In this document: piece after piece, positions 49,139 through 60,189 of the stretch
Layout: each line of letters starts with the position of its first letter
Position numbering within the stretch: position 1 is the stretch's first letter
NCBI GenBank assembly: GCA_951799425.1
Contig: OX637403.1
Location: 25,386,811-25,450,810 of the forward strand
From: Ilex aquifolium
Lineage: Eukaryota; Streptophyta; Magnoliopsida; Aquifoliales; Aquifoliaceae
Direction of reading: 5' to 3'
DNA length: 64,000 nt
The notes under the pieces: generated by a model
The model's input: the letters and a program-made list of their open reading frames with translations, nothing else
What the model was told of the DNA's origin: nothing
Databases searched by the model: none
Made by a program: the position numbers and the translations under genes

Positions 49139-51016
49139 ATGGGCGAGCCTGCTAGTGATGACTCATCTGGTGACATTGTCATTTATGAGGAGATGCTTGA
49201 GGTTGGGCTCAGGCTCCCCATGCCTTATTCCGTTTGTGGCATCTTGAATTACTTTTCACTGACGCCTGAGCGGCTTACGCCCAATGGTTGGAGGGTTATG
49301 CTGGCCTTTCTGGAATTGTGGAGATAAGTGCATCATGAAGATGCCTCCCCTGTCGAGTTCCACGCAGCCTATTACCCGAGTGAGACTCCTGCTCCTAACC
49401 GAGGTTGGTACTATTTCACTCCGAGGGGAGGCAAGTTGATTACTGGGCTACCCTTCAACTACCATAGTTGGAAATCGCATTTCATATTCGTCGGTGGAGA
49501 GTGGGTTTCGGATGTCGATAGGGCATTGGTACCATCACGATGGGTTACTCCAAAGAAAGTTGGTACGTCCCATATATTTACTCTTCTCTTACTACATTCC
49601 TTATAGGCTGTGTACTCACCATATTCCTTGCAGGTTCCCCTACGCTCTCCAAGGGTCAGGAGTGGAAGCTTGAGGCTGTGCGAGCTCATCCTACATGGGA
49701 TTTTGGAGCTCTCGTGCTCAAAGATAGAGGAGTCAGTGTTTCCTCTTCGGCTCCTACTAAGGTTGATGCTCCATCTTCAAAGTCTAGTGGTTCCTCTTTG
49801 AAGAGGAAAGGTACGATGATTTGTTTTATACTTTTCGCCTCTGCTTGGTATTTTTTATCTACAACACTTTATTGCTTCTGCAGAGATATATAGGGGGTAA
49901 TTGGGTCCCGCCTCTCTGGTAGGAGCCCTCCTCCTCCCAAGGTGGCGAGGAAAGAGGGTACCTCCCAAGTGACTTCTCCAAATGCGTCGACCGAGGTGAA
50001 CTCTCCTCAAGCAACCCCTCCAGTGGTTCCTCGGGTGTGCCCCCATCAAGTGCCTCCTCGGGCAATGACTCCTTCTCCCGTACCCGTTACTTCGGAGACC
50101 CCTTTGACTACACCTTATGCTATTCCAGAGTCTTCGTTGTCGGCCACTCCTTCTGCCCCTCATTCGTCCCTTCCTCTTGTAGGAACTTCTGTAGGGACAC
50201 CGATTCGGGCTGGTCCCATGCTGGGTAACTCGCTGGTCATCAGGGAAAAGCTGGGGAGGTTTGTGTATGGGCCCGAAGTTACTCAGATTGGTGCTCTGGG
50301 CACCGAGGGGATTATCAACACATTTTTGGAGGGCCTGGCTCAAGTAAGGGACTGCTATTTTCCCTTTTTTTCAGTCCTTTCTTATATGTTTTGACATTCC
50401 TCTATCTTTTACTTTTTCCAGGCTTCGACTGCATCTCTATGTTTGCTTTCAAGGGCGCATTATCACGGCCAGCTGAAACAGAAGAATGAAGTCATGCAAA
50501 AAGACCTCCTTGCTTCTCAAAGGGAGGATTGCTGAGCTTGAAGCTGCTAGCAGGGATTTTGATGCTGATCTTATGGCAACCCATGAGAGGGTTACTGGTC
50601 TTGAGACTAAGCTTTCGGCGACCAATAGGAGGGTGGCCAGGCTCGAGGCTGAGCTTGCTGAGGTCCGTGAGAGGGCCACACTCAGTGATGCTGAGCTTTC
50701 GGTGACCCATGGGAGGGCGTCCAAGCTCGAGGCTGAGCTTACTGAGGTCCGTGAGAGGGCCATGCTCAGAGAGGCTGCCGTAGGGGCAGAGGTGAAGGCT
50801 GCCCAGGAGAGGGCTTCACAGGCTGAGGAGAAGGCTGCCAAGGCTGAGAATGATCTAAAGAATGGCCTTGTTGATGCCTTCATTGATGGTTATGATGAGC
50901 TTCGAGGGAAGATCTCTGCTGCCTTCCCTGATATTGATGTTTCAGGCTTCTTGCCAACTGAGGCGCCTGAAGAGGATGATGAGGAAGATGAGGAGGACGA
51001 CCATGAGAGTGGCTAA
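49139..51016 (+). pseudogene. aORF-2: spliced antisense ORF of a Tat element, broken
   Basis: The start MGEPASDDSSGD leads into a block with LTPNGWRVMLAFLELW and NRGWYYFTPR. I associate this block with plant proteins annotated as putative gypsy-type transposon (Transposase_28-like, from memory). Three short introns are implied by GT...AG pairs: 49563-49633, 49811-49883 and 50344-50421. The first two occur at phase 1 and the third at phase 0. The final exon encodes a coiled coil (RIAELEAASRDFDADL onward, with RLEAELAEVRERA heptads), then an AFIDGYDELRGKISAAFPD segment and an acidic tail EEDDEEDEEDD. Defects are a TAA at 49325, a frame conflict at the start of exon 3 and a one-base shift near 50528. 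The ORF ends 209 bases from the end of pol, which runs the other way. Confidence 0.7.
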
Positions 51017-51225
51017 AATGTTGGGGACTTTTTTTTTTTTTTTTAGAAAGACAGTTTGTAGTCTTACTTTTGTACTAATACTCCTTTGAAATTGAATGAA
51101 AATGCAAAGATTCTTTGGAGTAAAATGTAGTGAATTTTATTCATCTATTGCTTATATCAAGCAATCCCAAAAAAGTACATTGAATACCAAGTCCCCAACT
51201 TTACTACTTTGACTCTCTCAGGGTG
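51017..51225. terminator. Convergent 3' ends of aORF-2 and E2 pol
   Basis: Both reading frames end facing each other across 209 bases. On the plus strand a poly-T run is followed by AATTGAATGAAAATG, a plausible polyadenylation context. No matching signal for the pol transcript is expected here because its 3' end should lie in the lost LTR. Confidence 0.35.
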
Positions 51226-54200
51226 TCATTGGTAGTACCTCTTCAAGTGCTCAGCGTTCCACGGATGGGGTAAGACCTTCCCCTCAGAATTCTGGATCTT
51301 GTAGGTGTCTGGCTTCACCACTTCCGTTATGAGGTAGGGTCTTTCCCAATTTGGTCCTAGCTTTCCTTCTCGTGCATCCTTCGTGGCGAGGATCACTTTC
51401 TTGAGGACCAAGTCTCCTGGTTGGAAGGAATGAGGCTTCACCCTCAAGTTGTAGTATTTCACCACGCGTCGTTTGTACTCCGCGTTGCGGACCGCAGCCG
51501 CCTCTCTTGCCTCCTCTAGCAAGTCGAGGTTGAGGCGGAGTCCTTCCTCGTTGGTGATGGGATCGTGGTGTTGGACCCTTAGAGAATGAACTCCGATCTC
51601 CACAGGGATGATTGCCTCAGTTCCAAAGGCGAGAGAGAAGGGGGTCTCCCCAGTTGGAGTTCTCGGCGTGGTTCTGTAGGCCCATAGTACACCTGGGAGC
51701 TCGTCAACCCAAAGACCCTTCGCTTTTTCGAGCCTTGTCTTCAGGTTGCGCAGCATCATCCTCACCATGACTTCTGCCTGCCCATGTGCCTGTGGGTGCG
51801 CTGGGCTAGAATGAGGCAACTTTATCTGAAGATCGGAGCAGAAGTAGTTGAGGAGTTTATTGTCGAATTGCTTCGCATTGTCACTGACAATGGCGTGCGG
51901 TATCCCGAAGCCGAAGACTAGGTTTTTCCAGACAAAGTCTTTAACCTTCGAGTCTGTTATCTTTGCTAGGGGTTCTGCCTTCGCCCACTTTGTGAAATAG
52001 TCGACTGTTACTACCACGAACTTGCACTGCCCTCTGCTGAGAGGTAAGGGGCCTAGGATGTCTATGCCCCATTTGGAGAAAGGCCACAGACTTGTGACTA
52101 CCGTGAGCTCCTCAAGCGGCAGCTTAAGCATAGTGGCAAAGCGCTGGCATTTGTCACACTTCTTGGCGAACTCGTGAGCGTCTTTCACCATGCGAGGCCA
52201 GAAGTAGCCCTGTCGAAGTTCCTTGTGGGCGAGGAAGAGCCCTCTAGAGTGATTCCCACAAACCCCTTCATGGATCTCCCGCAAGGTATAGTCAGCTTCC
52301 TCGGGTGAAAGGCACCGCAACAATGGCAAGGAGTAGCCTTTCTTGTAGAGGATGTCTTGTAAGATAGTGAATTTGGAAGCTCTCATCTTAAGCTTCCTGG
52401 CCTCGAGGGGATTGTCTGATAATGTACCCTCTTGGAGGTATGCCCTTATCGGGGTCATCCAGTTTGATTCGGTGGAAGTACAGTTGACGATTGCGGCTCC
52501 CACATCTAACTTGCTTGGTTCAAGCTGATGACCGATGAATGCTGGTCCTGAAGGGTCTTGGGAAGATGAGGCGAGCCTAGCAAGTGCGTCTGCGGCCATG
52601 TTGTCTTCCCTTGGGATGTGGTTGATTTGGAAGTATTGGAACTTAACGACCAAGGCTTTCACTAGGGCGAGGTACTCCTGCATCTTGGCACCTTTTGCGT
52701 CAAACTCGCCCTTTACTTGGTTGACTATCAGCTGAGAGTCACTATAAGAAATAAGATGTTGGGCTTCTATTTCTATTGCCAACCTTAGGATAGAGAGAAG
52801 AGCTTCATATTCTGCCTCATTGTTGGAGGCAATGAAGTGAAGCTTCACTGCATATTTGATGGGAGTACCGTCGGGACTAATCAGGATGAGGCCTGCTCCA
52901 CCTCCTTCACTGGTTGAGGAGCCATCGGCGTAGAGTTTCCAGAGTGATAGAGGGGAATGATCAGAGGTCTCCGCAGGAGGCAGGGCGCTAGGCTGAGCTG
53001 CCTGTGTGCCAGTCTGGGCGCCTGAGGGAGACGTCTGGGCGCTTGAGGGAGATGCTTGGGCGCCTGATGTTATGGTCTGGGCGCCTGGGATGGCTTGGGT
53101 GCCCAGTTTGGGTGCCTGGGTATCCTTGCTGGGCATTAGGCTGTCCTCATCGTGCTCCTGTACGTCCTCGTCGGGAGTTGAGTTATTCTTGCTTGGCGAG
53201 GTGGAAAGCTCGTTGTTCTCCTCCTCTGCTGGAGTAAGCTCAGCAATGAAATCCGCCAGTGCTTGTGCTTTGATGGCCGCCCTTGGTTGGTATTGAATGT
53301 CAAATTCGCCCAGTTCCACTGCCCACTTAAGGAGTCTCCCGGGTACGTCGGGTTTTCTTAGAATTCTTTTCAGAGGTTGGTCTGTGACGACAATGACGCT
53401 GTGACTCTGAAAGTAGTGTCGTAAGCGCCTCGCCGTTGAGATCAGGGCGAGCGCTAGTTTTTCAAGCCCTGAATATTTGACTTCTGCTCCCCTATATGCC
53501 CTACTCACATAGTAGATAAGTATTTGCACTCCATCACTGCTTCTGACGAGGACTGAGCTTACTGCCGATGGAGAGGCAGAAAAGTATAGATATAGAGTTT
53601 CTCCTGGAGTAGCTTGTGAAATGAGGGGAGGTGTAGCTAAGTAGGCTTTGAGCCTTTGGATGGCTTCCTCTACCTCAGGTCCCCTTTCGAATGTCTTTCG
53701 GAGAATTTTGAAGAAAGGCAGACACTTGTCTGCAGACTTGGAGACGAACCTGTTAAGTGCTGCAATTCTTCCGTTGAGGTACTGGAGCTTCTTGGTTGAG
53801 GAAGGTGACTTCATGTCTAGGATTGCCTTGATCTTATTAGGGTTCGCCTCAATCCTCATTTGGTTGACCATAAAGCCTAAGAACTTTTCTGACCCTACGC
53901 CGAAGGCGCATTTCTCAGGATTCAGCTTCATGTGGTATGACCGCAGAACGTTGAAGGTTTCTTGGAGATGGTCAATATGGTCTGCTGCGGCAAGACTCTT
54001 CACCAACATATCGTCAACATAGACCTCCATCGTTCGCCCGATCTGGGACTGGAACATTTTGTTCACCAGCCGTTGGTAGGTTGCCCCCGCGTTTTTTAGC
54101 CCGAAGGGCATGACCTTGTAGTAGTAGGTCCCATTCGGAGTGATGAATGATGTCTTCTCCTGGTCTGGGGGGTGCATGCTGATTTGGTTGTATCCCGAGT

Positions 54201-56913
54201 ATGCATCTAGGAAGGTGAGCAGTTCGTGTCCTGCTGTGACGTCGATGAGGAGGTTAATTCGTGGTAGCGGATAGCTATCTTTTGGGCATGCCTTGTTGAG
54301 CTCAGTGAAGTCGACGCAGAGACGCCACTTTCTATTGACTTTGGTTACCATCACCACATTTGAGAGCCAATCAGGGTACGCTATTTCCCTGACCGCCCCA
54401 TTCCGTATTAGTTTCCCCACCTCTTTGTCCATTGCTTGGGCCCTTTCAGTGGAGGTGCCCCTTAGCTTCTGGCGTACAGCCTTATAGCGAGGGTCGACAT
54501 TGAGGCGGTGGGTGATGACCTCAGGATCAATTCCTTCAAGGTTTGCATGTGACCCTGCAAAAATATCCATGTTGCTTCTCAGAAAGTCTATTAGTTAGCG
54601 AACCAGATCTTCAGAGAGAGAAGAGCTAATGTACACCCTCCTATCTGGATGCTCCTCATCTAAGACCACCGGGGTGAGCTCTTCGACTAGTTTTCCTCTT
54701 TCTATGGTGGCGTCATCCCTTGGGTCGAGGACCTCCACTTGCAATGCCTCCTGTGGCTTTCTGGTCTTCATGGAGGAGACATAACATTCTCTTGCTGCTA
54801 CTTGATCTCCTCGTACCTCTCCGACTCCATTCGGGGTTGGAAAACGTAGAATGAGGTGGTAGGTGGATGGCACCGCTCTTAATGTATTGAGAGCAGGTCA
54901 CGCCAGTATGATATTGTAGGCTGATGGACAGTCTATGACCAGAAAGTTGACCATGACCGTAGAGCTTCGGGGTGCAGCTTCGGCAGTGACTGGTAGGGTG
55001 ATGGACCCTAGGGGATACACCTTCTCCACTGAGAACCCAATGATGGGTGATCTTATGGGCTGGAGTCTTTCCCTGCCCAGGTTGAGCTTGTCATAAGCTT
55101 CTGCGAATAGGATGTCTGCAGAGCTGCCACTGTCCACTAGGATCCTTCGCACCTGAAAATTAGCAACGGTCATGGTGAGCACCAGAGGGTCGTCATGAGG
55201 GTGATGGATCCCTTCCAAGTCCTTGTCTGAGAAGGATATGACCTCGTTGCTGCCATGCTTGGGCGCCTTGGATGGTCTCTCATCATCAAGGTGCCTAGCT
55301 TTCCTAACATGAGCCTTCATGGCGGAGAGGGATTCTCCTCCTCCTACAAGTCCTCCAGAAATGGTGTGAATTTCTCCAATGGGGTGTGGATCTTCTTGAT
55401 TATGAGGTGGCGGCGGCGCCTGCCATCTTCTCGCAACATACTGGCGTAGGTGTCCACGTTGAATGAGGTCCTCAATTTGTCTTTTGAGGTCATAGCAGTC
55501 GTCGGTGTCATGGCCATGGTCGTGATGAAAACGACAGTACTTGCTTAGGTTTCTACGGTTTGGAAGAGACTTCATCCTCCCAGGCCACTTTACTGCGGGG
55601 TCATCCTGGATCTAGAATAGGATGTGCCCGACAGCGGCGTTGAGGGGAGTGAAGAATTTTCGGTCCCTCTGAGGACCAGGACCAAGCCAGTCCTTGACGG
55701 GTACCCTTTCTGTCCTGCTGTGCTTATTGCTGGTCTCCTTCTTGTCGTCTCTGTCTCTTTCCTTTCTCTTCTCTCCTACTTTGGATGACTCACCTCGCCT
55801 GGCCCTCGTGATGTCCTCTGCGTTCATGTACTTTTGGGCTTTGGCTAGTAGCTCTGATATGCTCCTTGGTGGGCGCTTCATCACTGAGAATAGGAAGCTT
55901 GACGAGTGGAGGCCTCCCAAGAAGGCGGTCATAGTTACCTTGTCATCGGGCTTTTCGACCTGAAGGACCTCCTCGTTAAAACGAGTGAGGTAGCTTCTCA
56001 GGCTTTCGTCTTTGTCCTGCTTTATGCTGAGCATGTGAGTAACGAGCTTCTGGTGACGGCGCCCTCCAATGAAGTGCGACACGAAGGACCTGCTCAACTC
56101 AGCAAAGGAGGCAATGGAGGCTAGAGCGAGCTTGGCAAACCACTGTCGAGCGGATCCCTTCAAGGTGGTTGAGAACGCCCTACACATGATTTCATCGGGG
56201 ACATTGTGTAGCTGCATTAAAGTTTTGTAAATTTCCAGATGGTCCAGTGGATCCTTCTTACCGTCAAAGGTCTCCACCGATGGCATTTTAAACTTTTGAG
56301 GGAAATGGTAGTTCGCCACGTCTGGTTTGAAAGGCGTGTCAGTTCGCCTAACAAGATAGTCCACAGTCTCAGGTCCTTGCGCCTTCATGGCGTTGAAGAC
56401 GTCACCTAGTTGATTTTGTACTTCTTTAATTTTCTCGTCCCAGTGATTGGGAGCTCCTCTTGAATTGTCATGGAAATGGCTCCCATGCCCCATGCTCTGA
56501 TTTTCACCCTCATCCTCTTGGAGAGGGGGGTCTCCACCGTAAGGAGCAGGAGCTGGAGGAGGAGCAGGTAGAGGTCCCCTATGGGGAGCTCCCCCATGCT
56601 GGGCGCCCAAGGGGGCTCCCATGGGTGGGGCGCCCAAATGGGTTCCAAAGGCGGCGCCTGGATGGGGAGCACCCATGTGGGGAACTCCTTGAAGCCCAAG
56701 GAGTGGAGCTTCTCTCACTTGAGGTCCAGACTGTGCTCCTCCTTGCATAGCGAGCATTAGTCGAAGAATCTGCTGGTTCTGGGCCATTAGCTCCTGCATG
56801 GTCTCCAGAACCTGCTGCGTACTTGGGACATGATTGGTTGGGGGAGGATCAACCTCCTCTTCTCTTGGTTGGTTATCCTCAGGCTGGTTCATCGACCGGA
56901 TAGTGATCGCCAT
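51226..56913 (-). pseudogene. E2 gag-pol: single frame with three stop codons
   Basis: Reading starts at MAITIRSMNQPED (56913), because the upstream ATG overlaps the primer-binding region. One frame runs to 51226 with stops only at 55612, 54898 and 54595. Order: Gag with a GAP/GAPP-rich spacer, FKMPSVETFDGKKDPLDHL, a nucleocapsid-like CRFHHDHGHDTDDC, protease LVDSGSSADILF, RT with CVDFTELNKACPKD and YVDDMLVKS, and a first RNase H whose active-site Asp position reads LYFSAS. A GAQ-repeat linker comes next. Then a second, archaeal/plant-type RNase H (LYADGSS, NNEAEYEAL, DSQLIVNQVKGEF), and integrase with HX(n)H-CDKC zinc finger, IDILGPL, VSDNAKQFDN and QAEVMVRMML. No chromodomain is seen. The pol part after 54570 is an uninterrupted 1114 codons. 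Confidence 0.92.
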
Positions 56914-56984
56914 TGATTCAACAGAGAAAATGTTTAGAAATGAGAATTTTGTCGGTTTTCCACAGACGTCGTCAAACTGATGAT

Positions 56985-57559
56985 GCACAAATTGACTTTT
57001 GCACACCACATGTCAAGTTACAGTAATAAATGTGATAATTTAAGTAGAGAGAGAAGATGAGAATTATAGTGGTTCGGTCAACGTGACCTACGTCCACTTT
57101 TGAACGGCAAGGGTTGTCGGTATTTTATTAACTCCGGTGTGTAGGGAGAACAGAGAGTTACAGGCTGAGAGATTGAGAGGAAATATGGTACTCTGTTGAG
57201 TGTGATGCCATCCAAGTGTTGGTGGGGCTTACAATTTATATTCGTTCCCTAACAGGTTGGGGCTACTTAACAGCAACTATCCAACTATTCAGGTGGGGCT
57301 TGCGGCTTCTCCTCAACGGGTGAGGCCATTAAGGTGTTCTCCATGAGACTCGTTCAAGGTTGACCGCTTCCAAGGTGGTGGAGGAGGTGAGGGTTTTAAG
57401 TGCTCCCTTGATGTCGCAGTCAAGCTGATGTAGCTCCATGATGGACCTGACTGGACTTGGACCATATTGGCCCCGCTGGGTCATTATAAGTTCAGGCCTT
57501 TGATAATAACTGGGCTTAAGCATGAATTTGAGCCTTTTGGACCTGGCCCATAAAAAACA
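56985..57559 (-). repeat. 5' LTR of E2 (minus strand)
   Basis: On the minus strand it begins TGTTTTTTATGGGCC at 57559. It has a TATA-like ATATAAAT (complement near 57235) and ends shortly before TTTGACGACGTCTGTGGAAA, which resembles the E1 primer-binding site. The inner end is uncertain by about 25 bases because no second LTR exists for comparison. Confidence 0.65.
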
Positions 57560-58610
57560 ATGACAAAATTAAAAATAAATCACAAATAACAAAATTATCT
57601 AATAAAATTGCAAAAACGTTCGCCATTTGGTGGGACATTCCAAAGCTTATAGGCCACATCAAGAGATTTCTCGATTAAAAGAACATTTTTTATTTTTGCT
57701 CATAGACCCATGCTTTGTGTCGTAAGTAATGACATAAAATGAATATGGATCACATTAAGTCGGCCATATTTTTGTTGTATTTTAATTAATCTGTCCGCTT
57801 GACTTGTACGTCTATTGTTAATGACCGTTTTTGATAATCTAAAAAAAGAATGACATCACAAATGATAACTTTTAAAAACTTCAAACCTACCCTTAGACGT
57901 GATAATTTTTAAAATCTACATTATATTGTTTGTATATGTTCATTGTATATTATAATATAAAAAAATTAAAATCCAAAAACAAATTATACTTTTGAAAAGA
58001 AAGTATTTTCAAAAAGTGTTACAAAACAGTACTTTTATCTTTCTTCCAAGTTCAGGAAATATTTAACCTACACAAATTAAGTTCAGATTTATTTTGAAAA
58101 TTATAAAGATTTGGAATTTTTTAAAACTATTTTTCCAATTTAATGGGATGAAAATTCACTTTTTTTAAGTGTGAAAACATGAGTTCAAAACAAGTTTTTT
58201 ATGTTAAAAAACATAACCGAATTACATTTTCATAAAAATAATAAGAAATTAAGGAAAAAAATTACAACTAAGTAAAATAAAATTTCAAAACATTTGCAAT
58301 TTGGTGGAACACTCCACAGCTTGCACGAGTACAACAAAAGTTGTGTCGTAAGCAATGACGTAAAATAAATATGGACCATAACATGTGGCACATATTTTTG
58401 TTTATTGCTCAACTTTTTAAATTTATCTCTTTACTTGAATTATTATACCTCTATTGTTAAAGACCGTTTTTAAATTTATCTTTCTTCCTTTAAAAACTTC
58501 CAACCGCATCACTCATAAATTGCCATAACTTCGACGAGATCCCTTGTTTTGTATAAAATTGTAATTCTATCAAATTTTTTTTTTGTTAATTCTATCAACA
58601 CTAAATATTG

Positions 58611-58661
<51 letters not shown>

Positions 58662-59876
58662 CCAACAAAAGATGATGTGTTACACAAATTCGTACCACTT
58701 ATATTGATGATGATGGATTTAAGTATGGGCCCCTTCCAAAACCTCTTTGGGCTCACCTGAGACGACTCAAGCGTCTCATCTAGATAATATTCATTGGGCT
58801 CGAGCTAGACCACTAACCAGCTCCATAGAAGCCCATAATAATCTAACTCAGAATAAGTGACAGCTCGACATAAGCAAGCTCGGTACAGATACCCGCTCGG
58901 AAGTTAGGAGCTCGACATCAAGCTAATCACCAACGGTCGTACCGCGACACGTGGACAAGAGACAAGGGGACAGTACTTGACAATCCTAACGAATAAATAT
59001 CCACAGGTAGTAGAGACGGTTCACGTATTCCGTTCAAGGCGTAGTGCATGCAGAAAGACATTAGGGATGACAGACCCAGCAACAGGACAAACAAAGAGGG
59101 GACCACAGAATCAGCTAGAAAAGAAGTCACCATGAAACCCTAACGATATGATGTATAAATAGGAAACGATGCCACTGTGTAAGGATGAATGAAAAATAGA
59201 CCACCTAGTAGTAATCCAGCGACTATTCTGTAAAGGCTTCCCAAAAAATACCTTGTAACAACAACTTTCTCCCCCATGTAATACAATTCCCAAGAAGCAA
59301 GAGTCTCCCTTATAGTGAATGTAACCTTAATCATTCGGCTAAGGTGAACCACTCATATTATTGTCTTTGTCTCCCATTCAACACTTGACGCAATTTCTGT
59401 CACATAGGCACATTTTCATTCACTTTGAGTCACACCTCAGATTGTTCTATAATTGGATCAGTTGATTTTGAGCACCATCATGTATAAATACAGTACCTTT
59501 AAATATCCCCAAAGATAAGAAATGTCTTACATTTACTGAACCAACTCTTGTATGCATGGGATATTTGTAGAACTTTACTCTACTTTGTGTAATTTTAATT
59601 TTTTTTTTTTGGTTCCCTAAAATACTACAAGGCATGTATGTAGTGGCAAAGGCATTCATCAATTGTGAAGGAGACAAAAACAAAAGGAAGAATGCAACCA
59701 CGGTCGGTATGGTAGGGGATAGCGACCACATGCTTTCGTCAAAATAAGATAAAAAAAAAAAGGTTTCTAGTGTGAAAGCTTATTTTTATTCATAAATGTA
59801 GAAAAGAATCAACGTATACGCCGTTTAGAATCTTTTTTGTAAGTGATTTTTAATTTTTCTCTCTACCTACCATTAA
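57560..59876. repeat. Degenerate AT-rich repeats, module tandemly duplicated
   Basis: The block 57600-57860 recurs at about 58262-58490 with the same order of words: TTGCAAAAACGTTCGCCATTTGG against TTTGCAATTTGG, then GTGTCGTAAG, AATGAC, ATGGA(T/C)CA and CTCTATTGTTAA. A TA microsatellite fills 58611-58658. From about 58680 to 59400 the DNA is less AT-rich, with no recognisable gene. Confidence 0.6.
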
Positions 59877-60189
59877 GGCTGTTAGTCGAATGAGTTTCAG
59901 TCGAGCCTAAAAAACTTGTTTCTTAATCGAGCTTAAAAAATTGTTTAAGTTCGACTCGTTTAGAAAATGAGCCGAGCCTGAACGAGCACAAAACGAGCCG
60001 AGCCCGAGTATTTACCTATAAACGAATTGAGTCTGCTGAATTTGAGCCGAGTCTGTCGGACTTGTTTTCTAAATGAGTTTAAAAACTTGTTCATGTTCGA
60101 GCTTGTTTAGAAAACGAACGGAGCCTGAACGAGCCAAAAATGAGCCGAACTCGAACCAAACTCGATTAGCTCAGTTGAATTAACAGTCC
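59877..60189. mobile_element. hAT-like MITE with GAGCC/GAGCCGAGC words
   Basis: The termini are GGCTGTTAGTCGAATGAG and, in complement, GGACTGTTAATTCAACTGAG. The interior is dense with GAGCCGAGCC, CTGAACGAGC and ACTCGTTTAG words in both orientations. The flanks share only an imperfect CTACCATT/CTACCTTG, so the target duplication is weak, but the architecture matches the other hAT-like elements here. Confidence 0.62.

Larger units (their letters stand above)
47853..57559 (-). mobile_element. E2: Ty3/gypsy Tat-type retrotransposon with antisense ORFs
   Basis: On the minus strand the order is 5' LTR, primer-binding-site-like sequence, gag, protease, reverse transcriptase, two RNase H domains and integrase. 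Beyond pol, in the space before the missing 3' LTR, two ORFs run on the opposite strand. Dual RNase H and an antisense ORF after pol are hallmarks of the Tat/Ogre/Retand lineage. The left end meets E1 directly with no LTR between them, so this element has lost its 3' LTR. Confidence 0.88.

Noticed and set aside
47853-51225. Treating the antisense ORFs as host genes
   Set aside because: They lie between E2 pol and the expected 3' LTR, end convergently with pol and resemble proteins associated with gypsy elements, so they belong to the retrotransposon.
43596-57559. A single nested element with E2 inserted in E1
   Set aside because: The remainder of E1 (integrase, 3' LTR) and of the NBS-LRR should then appear after 57559, and it does not. 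A deletion joint fits better.
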